A stretch of 26,991 nt of DNA from a virus, in IMG/VR virus record IMGVR_UViG_3300030116_006165, positions 1-26,991 of that record; one strand, given 5' to 3'. Under the pieces are notes generated by a model that saw only the letters and a program-made list of their open reading frames with translations, did no database searches and was not told the origin of the DNA. This document shows positions 6,230-16,175 of this stretch, in pieces. The position numbers and the translations under genes are program-made. How positions within the stretch are numbered: the stretch's first letter is position 1; each line of letters starts with the position of its first letter.

Positions 6230-9200
6230 TTAACCACCCTCAAGGGCGGCAACTTTTGTTTTTAATGTTTCTACTTCTGCAGATAGTTCTTGTATTGCTT
6301 TTATTAATGGTGATATAAGTTCACTATAATTCAAACCAATTGGACCATCTGTTGGTATATTTAAAGCAGCAAAGTCTTGATCTGTTTTACCTTCAGTAGA
6401 TAATGTTTCTTCTACATCTTGAGCAATAAGACCATAATGAGTTTTACTATCATCTTTATTCCACTTATATGAAACTGGTTTTAATTTATTAACAAAATTA
6501 AGACCTAAATCAGATTCAACGATAGTATTCTTTTCGTTTTTATCGGATGTTTGGATAGTACCGTTTGTTGCATAAATATTATCCCATCTATTTGATGATA
6601 ACCCTAAATCGCTGTTATCATCAGAATAAGGGAAACAATTACCATCTATTTGTGCTTGTCCACTTACATCTATTCCATTTTGAGTTGTAGATAATTTCAG
6701 TAAGTTATTATGGTATAACTCAAATGTACCATCTGTTACACCTCTAGCTAACGTATTTCCACCACTAGATTGTAATCTAACGATACTACCAGAAATATTT
6801 AAGTCACCAGTACCAGTATCTTTAATATATGAGTTATCTTCATCGTGATAAATTTGAAGATCTGGCTGACCCCCGAACACAAGTTTACCATTATCTTCTA
6901 TATAAATATTCCCAGCAGCAGCGGAGCCTTCCGTTCCATCCATTTGGATGTAACCGGTAATAGTAACACCTCCGGAATGTGTGTGAAATTTTTTCTGCCC
7001 ATTATGATGAATCTCGGTTTGTGCTAAAGGATAAACAATAATGCTATCTTGATCTTCTCTAGCCCCTATTTTTACTTCATTTCCATTGCCATTTGTATTA
7101 CATAGACGAAGATCTCCAGTAACATTTTTCACCCATGACTCAGTACCATCGTGAAAAATTTCAAGATCTGGACCATCCCCTAATGTTAATTTACCTGAGT
7201 TATGTGGTACTTCTAAATAATATCCACCAGGTACAGAAAAGCCCGACGAAGTAGTTTCACATCTCTTTGAGCCATTATGATAGAAAGTATTAGCACCACC
7301 AGCAACAAATGATGCAAGAACCTCAAAGTTCAGTAATCCTGTACCAGTTCGTTTATGTAATATAATACCATCATTATCATCATGAACTTGTAAAACTAAA
7401 TTTCTACCTGATGCAGAGCTTATATAGTTTGTATTTTCATCAGTACCTGAATTACTTTCTCCATGCCATATTTGAAGATCTCCAGCATCACCCATTTTTA
7501 ACTTTTCATCATCATCTGCTAGATAATGACCAGTTATTGAAACATCACCCGTTACATGTATTCCGTCGGCATGTGTCTCAAATTTCGGGTTAGTGGAACC
7601 ATCGTAATAGAGTTTTACTTCACCATTTCCACTGTCGTTGAATTTAGCAAAAGTTTCACTGTGATCTGCTGATTCTATATATACCCCTGATCCACCAATT
7701 GCAAGAACACCTGTTCCACCATCAGTAATCTTAGAGTTATTCCCATCATGATAAATTGAAAGATCTCCTGAACTGCCGAGCTTTATTTTTCCTGTACCAT
7801 TAGGTATTGTGAAATGTCCGTCATGCGTCAATCTCGCTCTTAAAGAACCACCAGTAGAAAAATCAATCGTTCCATTAGCACTACCAGAATCACCCGCTAG
7901 CAACCAAACTCTTCCTTCATTACTTGAGTATTCATTACCACCTAACATTATTCCACCGCCTCTACTCTGAGAAGCGTCTCCACCACCATTAATGTTTAAC
8001 CATTTACTATCGGAACCATCTGATGTATCTAAAACTATTTTCGATTGAGTTGAATTATTAATCGCTAAGTTGCCCCTTAATGTAGCCCCCGTACTAGTTG
8101 TCTCAAATTTCGGGTCAGTAGCACCAGCGTAAAAGAGTTTTACTCCTCCATTCTCTGTAGCTCTGAATATATCTTCACTAAAATCTGAGTTACCTACTGA
8201 AAATGATTTATTATCACCTAGATATACATTTAAGTGACCATTAATAGCTTTAATATTATTATTACTTCCGTCACTAAAAATTTCAAGATCAGCTGAAGTT
8301 CCAAATTTAATCTTCTGATCATTATCTAAACGTATTTCATCTATATATGCTACACCGTCAATATAGAGATCTTTCCATTCGTAATCAGAACTACCAAGAT
8401 CAAGGTGGTTATCTTCATCAGGCTGACAAGTTCTGTAGAAACTAATACCACTAGTAGTATGGAATGATGCTAATGGATCAGAACCTGCATAAATATTAAC
8501 AACTCCAGCACCAGACTTAAGATTTATAGGTCTACTACCTGTTTCAATATAGGCTTGACCACTAGAGGCATCGGTGAAGTAAATATCGAAATCGTCAGCA
8601 GTAGATCCTAACTTAATCTTCTGATTATCATCTAAAGACACTTCATCTAAGTAAGCTACACCGTCAATATAAAGATCTTTCCATTGAAGTGAACTTGAAC
8701 CTAAATTATGAGTATCATCTTGATAAGGTAACCAGTCATCATCTATCAAACCACCAAGGAAGCTATATCCAAATTTAAAAGCACCATTATTGGTAACACT
8801 AAATGATGCATTACCTGTCTCTACAACAACTCCTTTGTCAGAATCAATATAGAAAGTATTCTCGTTATACCATATTTCACCGTCATCATCATCACCAAAT
8901 AGAAGTTTTCTATTATCTGCATTTAAGTGGATATGTTCACTACTAGTGAATGCATCAGTTGCATCAACCCAATTAAATGTTTTATCAGTTGCACCTTTAA
9001 TTGTTATACCACCACCATCAGCTGTTGTATCTGTAGGAGTTGATACTTTTGCTAAAGTTATATTTTTATCTTCTACTTCAAGGGTACTTGTATTTATAGT
9101 TGTTGTTGTACCAGTAACATTAAGAGTACCTTGAACAGTTAAATCCTCAGGTATTACTACATTACCATGTTGATTAACTTTCAGACCAAGTGTACTACTA

Positions 9201-12200
9201 TCTCCTGCATAAATAAATACTTCACCCGTTGTAACTGCACCACTATATAAGTATAAATTACCTTCATTAGTTGCTTCATTACCAGACAAGGAAATCGTAG
9301 CACCTCTAGCATTACTAGTACCACCTCCACCACATAGATGAAGATTTTTAATATCACTACCGTCATCAGTGTCTGCGCTAATCTGCCCAACTGTTGTAGA
9401 TAATTTTAATGTAGTAAATGTACCAGCAACTGAAGTATTAGCACCTATAGTTGTTCCGTCTATGCTACCTGAATCAATATCTACTGAATCTAAGTAAGCT
9501 GTACCGTCAATGTATATATCTTTCCATTGAGTACTTTCTGAACCTAAGTCATAAGTATCGTCGGCTCCTGGTATAATAGGCCAATTAGCATTAATTTGTT
9601 CCGCAGTACTATGAAGCTGGAAACGTATTGTGTCTCCTACATAGAAATTTTGAGTTGAATCTGATTTTATATCTAAAGCATCATCTGCATCTATTATAAT
9701 ATCATCATCTGATTTTAGAGTTAATGAATTTCCAGTAAAGTATATTTCAGAATAATCAGTAGAATCAGTTCCTAACTTAATCTTTTTATCGTCAGGTAAA
9801 GTCAAATGGTTAGCTATATCTACATCACCGTCTTTATTAACAGTTAAACCAAGTGTACCATCTGGTCCAGCATATATTTCTACTTTACCAGTGGAAGTTG
9901 TACCACTAGCTATTGATACCTTACCAGCCTGAGTATGCTCATTACCGTAGAGATGAAGTTGACTACCTCTGCTAGCAAGAATATCACCACCACCACTAAT
10001 GAATAATTCCTGATTATCACTACCATCAGAAGTATTTGCGACAATTTTATTTGGGTTTGAGGTACCGTCATCTATAATTAGCTTAGTAAAACTACCTTCA
10101 GCTCGAGTAGTAGCTCCTATAGTTGTACCATCTATGTTACCGCCATTAATATCAGCTGTAGTTATAGTACCTGTAGTAAACGTACCAGCTGCAGCTGAAT
10201 TAGCTCCGATAATTGTACCGTCTATGTTACCATCATTAATATCCACTGCATCTAGATAAGCAGTACCATCAATATATAAATCTCTCCATTCAAGATTTGT
10301 TGCACCTAAATCATGTTCACCGTCTTGCATTGGCACGATAGGCCAACTTGTTTGAACCGAGTCATTACCATCGTTGATCATAAATCTAACGATGTTATCT
10401 ACCATAAATTCCTGATTATGATCTGTCTTTACAGTTAAATTACTACCGTCATAATATATCTCAGTCTCACCATTAGATCCTAACTTAATCTTTTGATCAT
10501 CTAGTAAATTTACTTCAGTAAACGTTCCTGCGGCTGCAGTAGTAGCACCAATAATTGTATCGTCTAGATTAGATGCAGTTAAATCAGTGAATGTTCCAGC
10601 CGCTGCAGTAGTGCCACCGATAGTTGTACCATCTATAGCCCCACCATTTATATCAGCTGTAGGTATTACTGCTTTACCGTCTTGATCAACAGTTAAACCA
10701 ATTGTAGTACTAGGTCCAGCAGCAAGTACTATTTTACCAGTAGAAGCTGTTCCACTATATATAAGCACTTCACCAGAGTTAGCATTAGCTTCATTTCCAT
10801 ATAAACCAATTAAAGCTCCTCTATCCTTATCATTATCCCCACCTCCACATAGTAATAAAACTTTATCATCATCACCATCAGAAGTGTTTGTAGTAATTTT
10901 AGGTAAAAGTGATGTTAAAATGACATCAGTGAAAGAACCTGCTGCGGGAGTTGTAGAACCAATAGTTGTTCCATCTATATTACCACCGTTTATATCAGCT
11001 GTAGGGATTACTGCTTTACCATCTTTATCAATAGTTAAACCAAGTGTAGTACTAGATCCAGCAGAAAATGTTATTTTACCATCTGTAGTTGCACCACTAC
11101 GTATAAATACATCACCAGGATCAGAAGATGCTTCATTACCATATAAAGCAAGTAAACCACCTCTACTTGTAGCAGTATCGCCACCACCACAAATCCAAAC
11201 TCCTTTATCATCACTAGCATCAGAAGTATTTGAATGGATTCTACCTGGATTTTGTGTTAGAATTATTCTATCTAAGGTTCCAGTTGTAAAAGTACCAGCG
11301 GCTGCAGTAGTAGCACCAATAGTTGTATCGTCTATGTTACCGCCATTAATGTCTGCTGTATCAGCTACTAATGAATCGATGTTTGCAGTACCATCAATAT
11401 ATAAATCGTTAAACTCTACTCCATCTGCACCTAAATCAATATTCCCATCAGTAAGGGGTATGATATGAGCATCAAATCTACCAGTAGGTGTAATGCTATC
11501 AGTAGCAGCATTTCCAAGATCTACATCACCAAGAACAGTTAGATCTTTTATTTCAGCTGTATCATGTATATAAAGATTTTTCCATTTATTAGTACTATCT
11601 CCTAAACTAGATGTTGAATAATTAGTACCGTTGGCGTCTGATCCAGCAGGTATAAGACTACTACACTTTGCCAGGAATCCAACAGTATCATCATCTATAC
11701 TATCACCTATTATTAAGTTCCCACTCACTTGGAATTGGGAATCTGTTGTTAATTCTAAACTAGTAAATCTACCTGTTGCTGGAGTTGTAGCACCAATAGT
11801 AACTCCATTAATTGTACCTCCTTCAAAATCAACATCCCATAGAGGTTGGTCTTTTTCTTCTTGTAAAGCGTATAAAGCTTGATCTACATTATTATTTAGA
11901 TCAGCTGCACGTATAGATGAACCAGCTGCAAATACACCTTTAGGGTTATCTACTTCTGTATTTCTAAATACTCTTACTTTAACTCCACTTTTCGGAGCTC
12001 CAGTATTTTCTTGTACAGTATTATCAATACTAGTATTGTTGAATGTTATTTGAGCTGGTGAGAGGGATACTGTATACTTTGTTGCTGCTTGTAACCCCCC
12101 ATTTAAAGCAACTTTAACATCTTCAGTTTTTAATACAGGAAATGGATATATAAATACTAGATCTGATCCATCACCTGTGTGTTCTTGATAAGTTGTAGCC

Positions 12201-12202
12201 AT
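6230..12202 (-). CDS. Tail fibre (T7 gp17-like anchor) with S74-type C-terminal chaperone
   Basis: This is the receptor-binding fibre, 1990 aa against about 550 in T7 gp17. Residues 1-120 match the T7 fibre anchor domain: MATTYQEHTGDGSDLVF at the start, VKVALNGG, then VRVFRNTEV and IRAADLNNNVDQALYALQEE. Residues about 125-1850 are a long series of beta-rich modules: five copies with a GGGD-x-x-x-x-RG core and LYGNE, and six sites like W-DLYIDGTAYLD. The last 105 residues are an S74 intramolecular chaperone. It starts at SDKNEKNTI (S1886 and K1891, placed like the Ser-Lys dyad of endosialidase chaperones), has GLIAQDVEE, and ends in a coiled coil (IQELSAEVETLKTKVAALEG). Self-cleavage before S1886 is expected. 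Host range probably depends on the modules. Confidence 0.92.
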   Translation of the reverse strand: MATTYQEHTGDGSDLVFIYPFPVLKTEDVKVALNGGLQAATKYTVSLSPAQITFNNTSIDNTVQENTGAPKSGVKVRVFRNTEVDNPKGVFAAGSSIRAADLNNNVDQALYALQEEKDQPLWDVDFEGGTINGVTIGATTPATGRFTSLELTTDSQFQVSGNLIIGDSIDDDTVGFLAKCSSLIPAGSDANGTNYSTSSLGDSTNKWKNLYIHDTAEIKDLTVLGDVDLGNAATDSITPTGRFDAHIIPLTDGNIDLGADGVEFNDLYIDGTANIDSLVADTADINGGNIDDTTIGATTAAAGTFTTGTLDRIILTQNPGRIHSNTSDASDDKGVWICGGGDTATSRGGLLALYGNEASSDPGDVFIRSGATTDGKITFSAGSSTTLGLTIDKDGKAVIPTADINGGNIDGTTIGSTTPAAGSFTDVILTSLLPKITTNTSDGDDDKVLLLCGGGDNDKDRGALIGLYGNEANANSGEVLIYSGTASTGKIVLAAGPSTTIGLTVDQDGKAVIPTADINGGAIDGTTIGGTTAAAGTFTDLTASNLDDTIIGATTAAAGTFTEVNLLDDQKIKLGSNGETEIYYDGSNLTVKTDHNQEFMVDNIVRFMINDGNDSVQTSWPIVPMQDGEHDLGATNLEWRDLYIDGTAYLDAVDINDGNIDGTIIGANSAAAGTFTTGTITTADINGGNIDGTTIGATTRAEGSFTKLIIDDGTSNPNKIVANTSDGSDNQELFISGGGDILASRGSQLHLYGNEHTQAGKVSIASGTTSTGKVEIYAGPDGTLGLTVNKDGDVDIANHLTLPDDKKIKLGTDSTDYSEIYFTGNSLTLKSDDDIIIDADDALDIKSDSTQNFYVGDTIRFQLHSTAEQINANWPIIPGADDTYDLGSESTQWKDIYIDGTAYLDSVDIDSGSIDGTTIGANTSVAGTFTTLKLSTTVGQISADTDDGSDIKNLHLCGGGGTSNARGATISLSGNEATNEGNLYLYSGAVTTGEVFIYAGDSSTLGLKVNQHGNVVIPEDLTVQGTLNVTGTTTTINTSTLEVEDKNITLAKVSTPTDTTADGGGITIKGATDKTFNWVDATDAFTSSEHIHLNADNRKLLFGDDDDGEIWYNENTFYIDSDKGVVVETGNASFSVTNNGAFKFGYSFLGGLIDDDWLPYQDDTHNLGSSSLQWKDLYIDGVAYLDEVSLDDNQKIKLGSTADDFDIYFTDASSGQAYIETGSRPINLKSGAGVVNIYAGSDPLASFHTTSGISFYRTCQPDEDNHLDLGSSDYEWKDLYIDGVAYIDEIRLDNDQKIKFGTSADLEIFSDGSNNNIKAINGHLNVYLGDNKSFSVGNSDFSEDIFRATENGGVKLFYAGATDPKFETTSTGATLRGNLAINNSTQSKIVLDTSDGSDSKWLNINGGGDASQSRGGGIMLGGNEYSSNEGRVWLLAGDSGSANGTIDFSTGGSLRARLTHDGHFTIPNGTGKIKLGSSGDLSIYHDGNNSKITDGGTGVLAIGGSGVYIESADHSETFAKFNDSGNGEVKLYYDGSTNPKFETHADGIHVTGDVSITGHYLADDDEKLKMGDAGDLQIWHGESNSGTDENTNYISSASGRNLVLQVHDDNDGIILHKRTGTGLLNFEVLASFVAGGANTFYHNGSKRCETTSSGFSVPGGYYLEVPHNSGKLTLGDGPDLEIFHDGTESWVKNVTGDLRLCNTNGNGNEVKIGAREDQDSIIVYPLAQTEIHHNGQKKFHTHSGGVTITGYIQMDGTEGSAAAGNIYIEDNGKLVFGGQPDLQIYHDEDNSYIKDTGTGDLNISGSIVRLQSSGGNTLARGVTDGTFELYHNNLLKLSTTQNGIDVSGQAQIDGNCFPYSDDNSDLGLSSNRWDNIYATNGTIQTSDKNEKNTIVESDLGLNFVNKLKPVSYKWNKDDSKTHYGLIAQDVEETLSTEGKTDQDFAALNIPTDGPIGLNYSELISPLIKAIQELSAEVETLKTKVAALEGG
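7860..11300 (-). repeat. Repeated modules inside the tail fibre gene
   Basis: The fibre gene contains repeated coding modules rather than short tandem DNA repeats. Five module cores encoding GGG(D/G) followed by RG lie near 11180, 10840, 9990, 9325 and 7982. A linker encoding DINGGNIDGTTIGATTAAAGTF recurs with small changes, mostly between 9400 and 11400. A third motif, (W)KDLYIDGTAYLD or similar, appears near 11572, 11400, 10285, 9520, 8672 and 8368. Uneven spacing suggests modules were duplicated, lost and interleaved. Confidence 0.75.
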
Positions 12203-12239
12203 TAATCATGTTTTCAGTTGTTATAATTGGCGGGTGAAT

Positions 12240-15200
12240 TTATTTTGCTATGTTTAAAGTTTCTTGTAATCCTGCATCTTGATATAGTTGATCTATATTA
12301 CCAGCTTTCTGGTTATAGTCTGCATTGATCTTCTCATATTCACGTTCTCTAATACCAGATCTCATTGGTTCGTCTAGATTATCTTCTGCAAATCGTTTAC
12401 ATTGAGCATAAGCTAGAGTAAGTCTAGCAAAAATATTAGCATATTTAGTGCTATCTAATACTTCAGAACTAATCCAACCTCTACGTTGAGCTTGGATGAT
12501 ATTTTGAAAACCTTTATAAACGGTACCATCAGGTCCAGTATGAGTCAATTTATTAGCATCTTTCATTATTTCATTAATTTTCTGCTTATAAATACCTTGC
12601 TCACCAATCTTAGAATTAATAGCAGCAATCTCATGGTTCTCTAAAATGACACCTCTTTGACTCATTCTCATAGTAGGTGAGCTATTAAATTCTATATCAA
12701 TTAAGAATTGTCTTTCTTTAGAAGGACGTGAGGTTACTTTCATTGGTCCTCTATTAAATACTCTTAAGAACCAGTTATCCTCTTTACCAATCTCTTTACC
12801 ATCAATAGGATCAACTACAGAAGGTAATGCACGTGTAGGATCTACAGCATCTAACCAAGCATTTCTATTTCTTAAATGATCGTCAAGTTCAGAACGTATT
12901 TGACGTAATTGAGGATATAGTAATTTACCTAGTTCATTTCTTAAACTACCTAAAGGTGCAAAGTTATTACCAAATGATGTTGCCCATCTTGAAGCTGCAG
13001 CACCGTTACCTTGTAAGACATCAAACATTGGTTCTAATTGAGATAGAACTGATCTATTAGTAACAGCTGAACCTAATACAAATGTCAATTTATTAAATAA
13101 ATCTTCTTGTATACTAGATGATAGACTATCAAAGTTATCAACAACATCAACTGTTAAAGATAACCAGTCTCCTATTGGACCCATCCATTCATAACTAACT
13201 TGTTTATTAGTACCAGGTACTTTACATGACTTAGCTTTCCAACCACTTCTAATACGTTGTTTCTGTACAGCTTTATTATAATGTCCTGTACCAGTACATC
13301 TGTCATTAACCATAGCCATTCCAGCCATAGTAACAGCTAAACTTCCTATAGCAGCTTTACCTTTAACTTCATATCTAAGAGTTTCAAATGTATCTAAAGC
13401 AAATTCATCTACTAGTTTACCTTTACTTTTTAGAATTTCAGATATCTCATCAAATGAAAAGTCACTAACTTTCTTCATCCCTAATGGACCCCACATCTTT
13501 TGATAGTCAGCAGATAATATACCAGCTGGACTCCACTTACCAAATGTATCTATAACATTAGCAGTGGTCTTAGGGAACCATATAAAGGATCTAGCAGCAG
13601 GGAAACGTTTAATGAATTCATTCATCCCTTCTGTAATAGGTGAGTTAGCATTAAGTGCGATTTCACTTGTTGAATAATCTACAGCATCACTTTTAACCAA
13701 TCCATTAGAATCAATGAATGTATCATAGATCTCATCAGTAGCCTGTTTAAAACTTTTCTCTGTTATTTCATCACCTGATTGAGCTAGTTTATTGAATGCA
13801 CGATATTTAGCTTCTGTACTAGCAAGTACTGATTTAGAGAATCCGTCTAATGCTGACATACTATTACCACCAAACCTGAGAACAGGGTCTTTAGCTAAAG
13901 CATCAAGATCATCATAGACACTAAGTAACATAAGACCACCATCTTCACCATTTTCTGAAGCTGCGAATGCCCATGATCTAAGTGCGTCTAAACCTTTAAC
14001 TTCTTGTATAGCAATATCATCACGCATTATATAAGATACTTCGTTTGGATTAGTAGAAGCTTTTCTAAAGACTAATCTTAAATGATCTGTAGCTTTCTGT
14101 AAGGTATCATCTAATGAGAAATGAGCTACCATAGCTTTCTTAGCCTTAACTAAATCACCATGTGCTACAGCCCCAGTAATAGTAGCTGCACCTTTACCTA
14201 ATAAACCAGTTAAGTTACCTACACCAGCATTTAGAGGAGTTGACATAGCTGATAGTGCAGAGTTAAATAAGTTACTCCACATAGCTTTATTAATTATAGA
14301 AGGTACTTGTGGATTACCATCATATAAAGCTTTTTTAAATGTAGCTAGATTATCACCTGCCCAATTATGTAGTTTCCATAGTTTATCTACATCACCATCT
14401 GTAAACTCATTAGCTAATAGAAGTGGTCTAAGGAATTCTGGATTCTCTCTAGCTACTTCTTTTATTGTACTAGACCATTCTTTTGCTCTAGGTATAATCT
14501 CTGTTAATTTAGCATTAGAATTAGCTAAGATTGTATCAGCTGTAGCATTCATGATTTCTTTATCACCTGTTTCTACAGCATTCTTCCAATCAGTCATATT
14601 AGAAAGCATAGACCTTGCTTCAAAATTAGCAAGTCCTTTCTCTACTTGTAATACTTCTAATCTATCTGCCATAGCATCTACGGTTCTAAGAACAGAAATG
14701 TTATCTTCCATCAATCTAGCACCTTCTGAGAAGTCTGCTATCTGACCAGCTTCTGATGTTACTAGATATGCTCTAGCTTTCTGTACATCTAAATCAGCTA
14801 GTTGTAATTTTAATTCCTTAACAGCTGCATTAATACCTTTTTTACCTGTAAGTCTAATAGGAGATCCTTCTATAGAACGTTTAAATTCATCTAAGATTCC
14901 TATGATTTCATCTGTTGATACTCTTGGATCTAAGATAGTAGCTGCTAATCTTTTGCCTGCAGCATCCATCATGTTAGCAGAGATTGTTTTAGTATTTCTT
15001 AATCTTTTACTAGCAGGTCCAGCTTCTTTTAATTGACTAGAAAGTTCTGATACAAGTGTTCGGTTGGATAAGTTTTGTAATTCAATACCTTCTTTTCTAG
15101 CAGCTTCATGTACTAAGTTACCAATACGACCCCAACTAGAATCTATATTATTTTGAATTTGAGCAGCATCAGCTTGAGCACCAAGAATACCATCAGCATC

Positions 15201-16175
15201 TTTTGTTCTTACTAATGTTTCAGTTTCATCAAACTGATTCCAATCAATAGCAGGTTCACCTTTACTAATATAGTATTCGTTTAAAAGATTAAGTTCTTTC
15301 TCTTTTCTAGCATATCCTCTAAGTACGTTATCTTCGATTGCTGTGTCAGAGAATTTAATATCTGAGAATTCATCTCCAACTTTAATCTCTTTACCATCTT
15401 TACCGATGAATTTAGAAGTACGTTTAATACTTCTACCTCCTTTAATTAGATAAGCAGCACCTTCAACTATACTAGCAAGTACGTTAAATATAGCACCTTC
15501 TGCTACATTCTTAGCACGTTTTTCACCTGGACTATCATCAGCAGTTGTAGCCCAACTATCAGGTATCCATTGAAAAGTTTTAGGGAAGTAAGCTTTTAAT
15601 ATACCAAAGACATTATCATCTTGTTGATTCTGTTTAGATATATAATCTACTGTAGCACCAGTACCTACATCAGCACCAAACTTAGCAAACCATTCAAATG
15701 ATTTACTGTTACCTAGGTTCCGTAACCAAGGTGCTGCTTGTCCTGCTGCGTGTGCCTTAGCACCAGCTTGTAGTAATTTAGCTCTAATACCTAATGATGG
15801 TATTACAAGACCTGAGATGTTACGAATAGCTTCTACAGTATCACTTTCATATTTAGGTAGTTTAGGTATGTCAGGACCACCAGCAGATAACATATTAATA
15901 GTATCTATTATAGTATCTGAGATACCTACAATAGGTGCTGCATCTTCATATAGATCTTGACCTACACCTTTTATAAAGTCACCTACACCTGATGTAGGAG
16001 CTTCTTCTTGTCCTTCCGTAGAAGGTTGCTGTTCTAACTCAGGTTGTATAGGAGTATCCGTAGATACTTCTGGTTCTGGTTGTACAGTTCTATTCATAAA
16101 AGTACCTGCCTCACGAAGCTTTTGATCTAAATCTTCTTGAGACATTCCTTCTATATTTAAATTAATTTCTGACAT
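12240..16175 (-). CDS. Internal virion protein gp16-like (1311 aa)
   Basis: In T7, gp16 (1318 aa) is an ejected core protein that crosses the cell envelope and pulls in the first genome segment. This 1311-aa protein has the same length and place in the gene order. Residues about 30-65 are acidic and disordered (QPEPEVSTDTPIQ, EGQEEAPTS). The rest is mostly helical, with hydrophobic segments such as AIGSLAVTMAGMAMV and glycine-rich stretches (NAGVGNLTGLLGKGAATITG). I find no lytic transglycosylase domain at the N-terminus, unlike T7 gp16. It follows gp15 directly (TAA then ATG) and precedes the fibre by 37 bases. Confidence 0.85.
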   Translation of the reverse strand: MSEINLNIEGMSQEDLDQKLREAGTFMNRTVQPEPEVSTDTPIQPELEQQPSTEGQEEAPTSGVGDFIKGVGQDLYEDAAPIVGISDTIIDTINMLSAGGPDIPKLPKYESDTVEAIRNISGLVIPSLGIRAKLLQAGAKAHAAGQAAPWLRNLGNSKSFEWFAKFGADVGTGATVDYISKQNQQDDNVFGILKAYFPKTFQWIPDSWATTADDSPGEKRAKNVAEGAIFNVLASIVEGAAYLIKGGRSIKRTSKFIGKDGKEIKVGDEFSDIKFSDTAIEDNVLRGYARKEKELNLLNEYYISKGEPAIDWNQFDETETLVRTKDADGILGAQADAAQIQNNIDSSWGRIGNLVHEAARKEGIELQNLSNRTLVSELSSQLKEAGPASKRLRNTKTISANMMDAAGKRLAATILDPRVSTDEIIGILDEFKRSIEGSPIRLTGKKGINAAVKELKLQLADLDVQKARAYLVTSEAGQIADFSEGARLMEDNISVLRTVDAMADRLEVLQVEKGLANFEARSMLSNMTDWKNAVETGDKEIMNATADTILANSNAKLTEIIPRAKEWSSTIKEVARENPEFLRPLLLANEFTDGDVDKLWKLHNWAGDNLATFKKALYDGNPQVPSIINKAMWSNLFNSALSAMSTPLNAGVGNLTGLLGKGAATITGAVAHGDLVKAKKAMVAHFSLDDTLQKATDHLRLVFRKASTNPNEVSYIMRDDIAIQEVKGLDALRSWAFAASENGEDGGLMLLSVYDDLDALAKDPVLRFGGNSMSALDGFSKSVLASTEAKYRAFNKLAQSGDEITEKSFKQATDEIYDTFIDSNGLVKSDAVDYSTSEIALNANSPITEGMNEFIKRFPAARSFIWFPKTTANVIDTFGKWSPAGILSADYQKMWGPLGMKKVSDFSFDEISEILKSKGKLVDEFALDTFETLRYEVKGKAAIGSLAVTMAGMAMVNDRCTGTGHYNKAVQKQRIRSGWKAKSCKVPGTNKQVSYEWMGPIGDWLSLTVDVVDNFDSLSSSIQEDLFNKLTFVLGSAVTNRSVLSQLEPMFDVLQGNGAAASRWATSFGNNFAPLGSLRNELGKLLYPQLRQIRSELDDHLRNRNAWLDAVDPTRALPSVVDPIDGKEIGKEDNWFLRVFNRGPMKVTSRPSKERQFLIDIEFNSSPTMRMSQRGVILENHEIAAINSKIGEQGIYKQKINEIMKDANKLTHTGPDGTVYKGFQNIIQAQRRGWISSEVLDSTKYANIFARLTLAYAQCKRFAEDNLDEPMRSGIREREYEKINADYNQKAGNIDQLYQDAGLQETLNIAK

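Noticed and set aside
7860-11300. CRISPR array or non-coding tandem repeats
   Set aside because: The repeats are long, diverged and in frame within one open reading frame, so they are protein modules.
10884-11468. Long plus-strand open frame (194 codons)
   Set aside because: It lies antisense to the repeated tail fibre modules; the protein is a low-complexity mirror (repeated PSV, VAPI) of the minus-strand gene.
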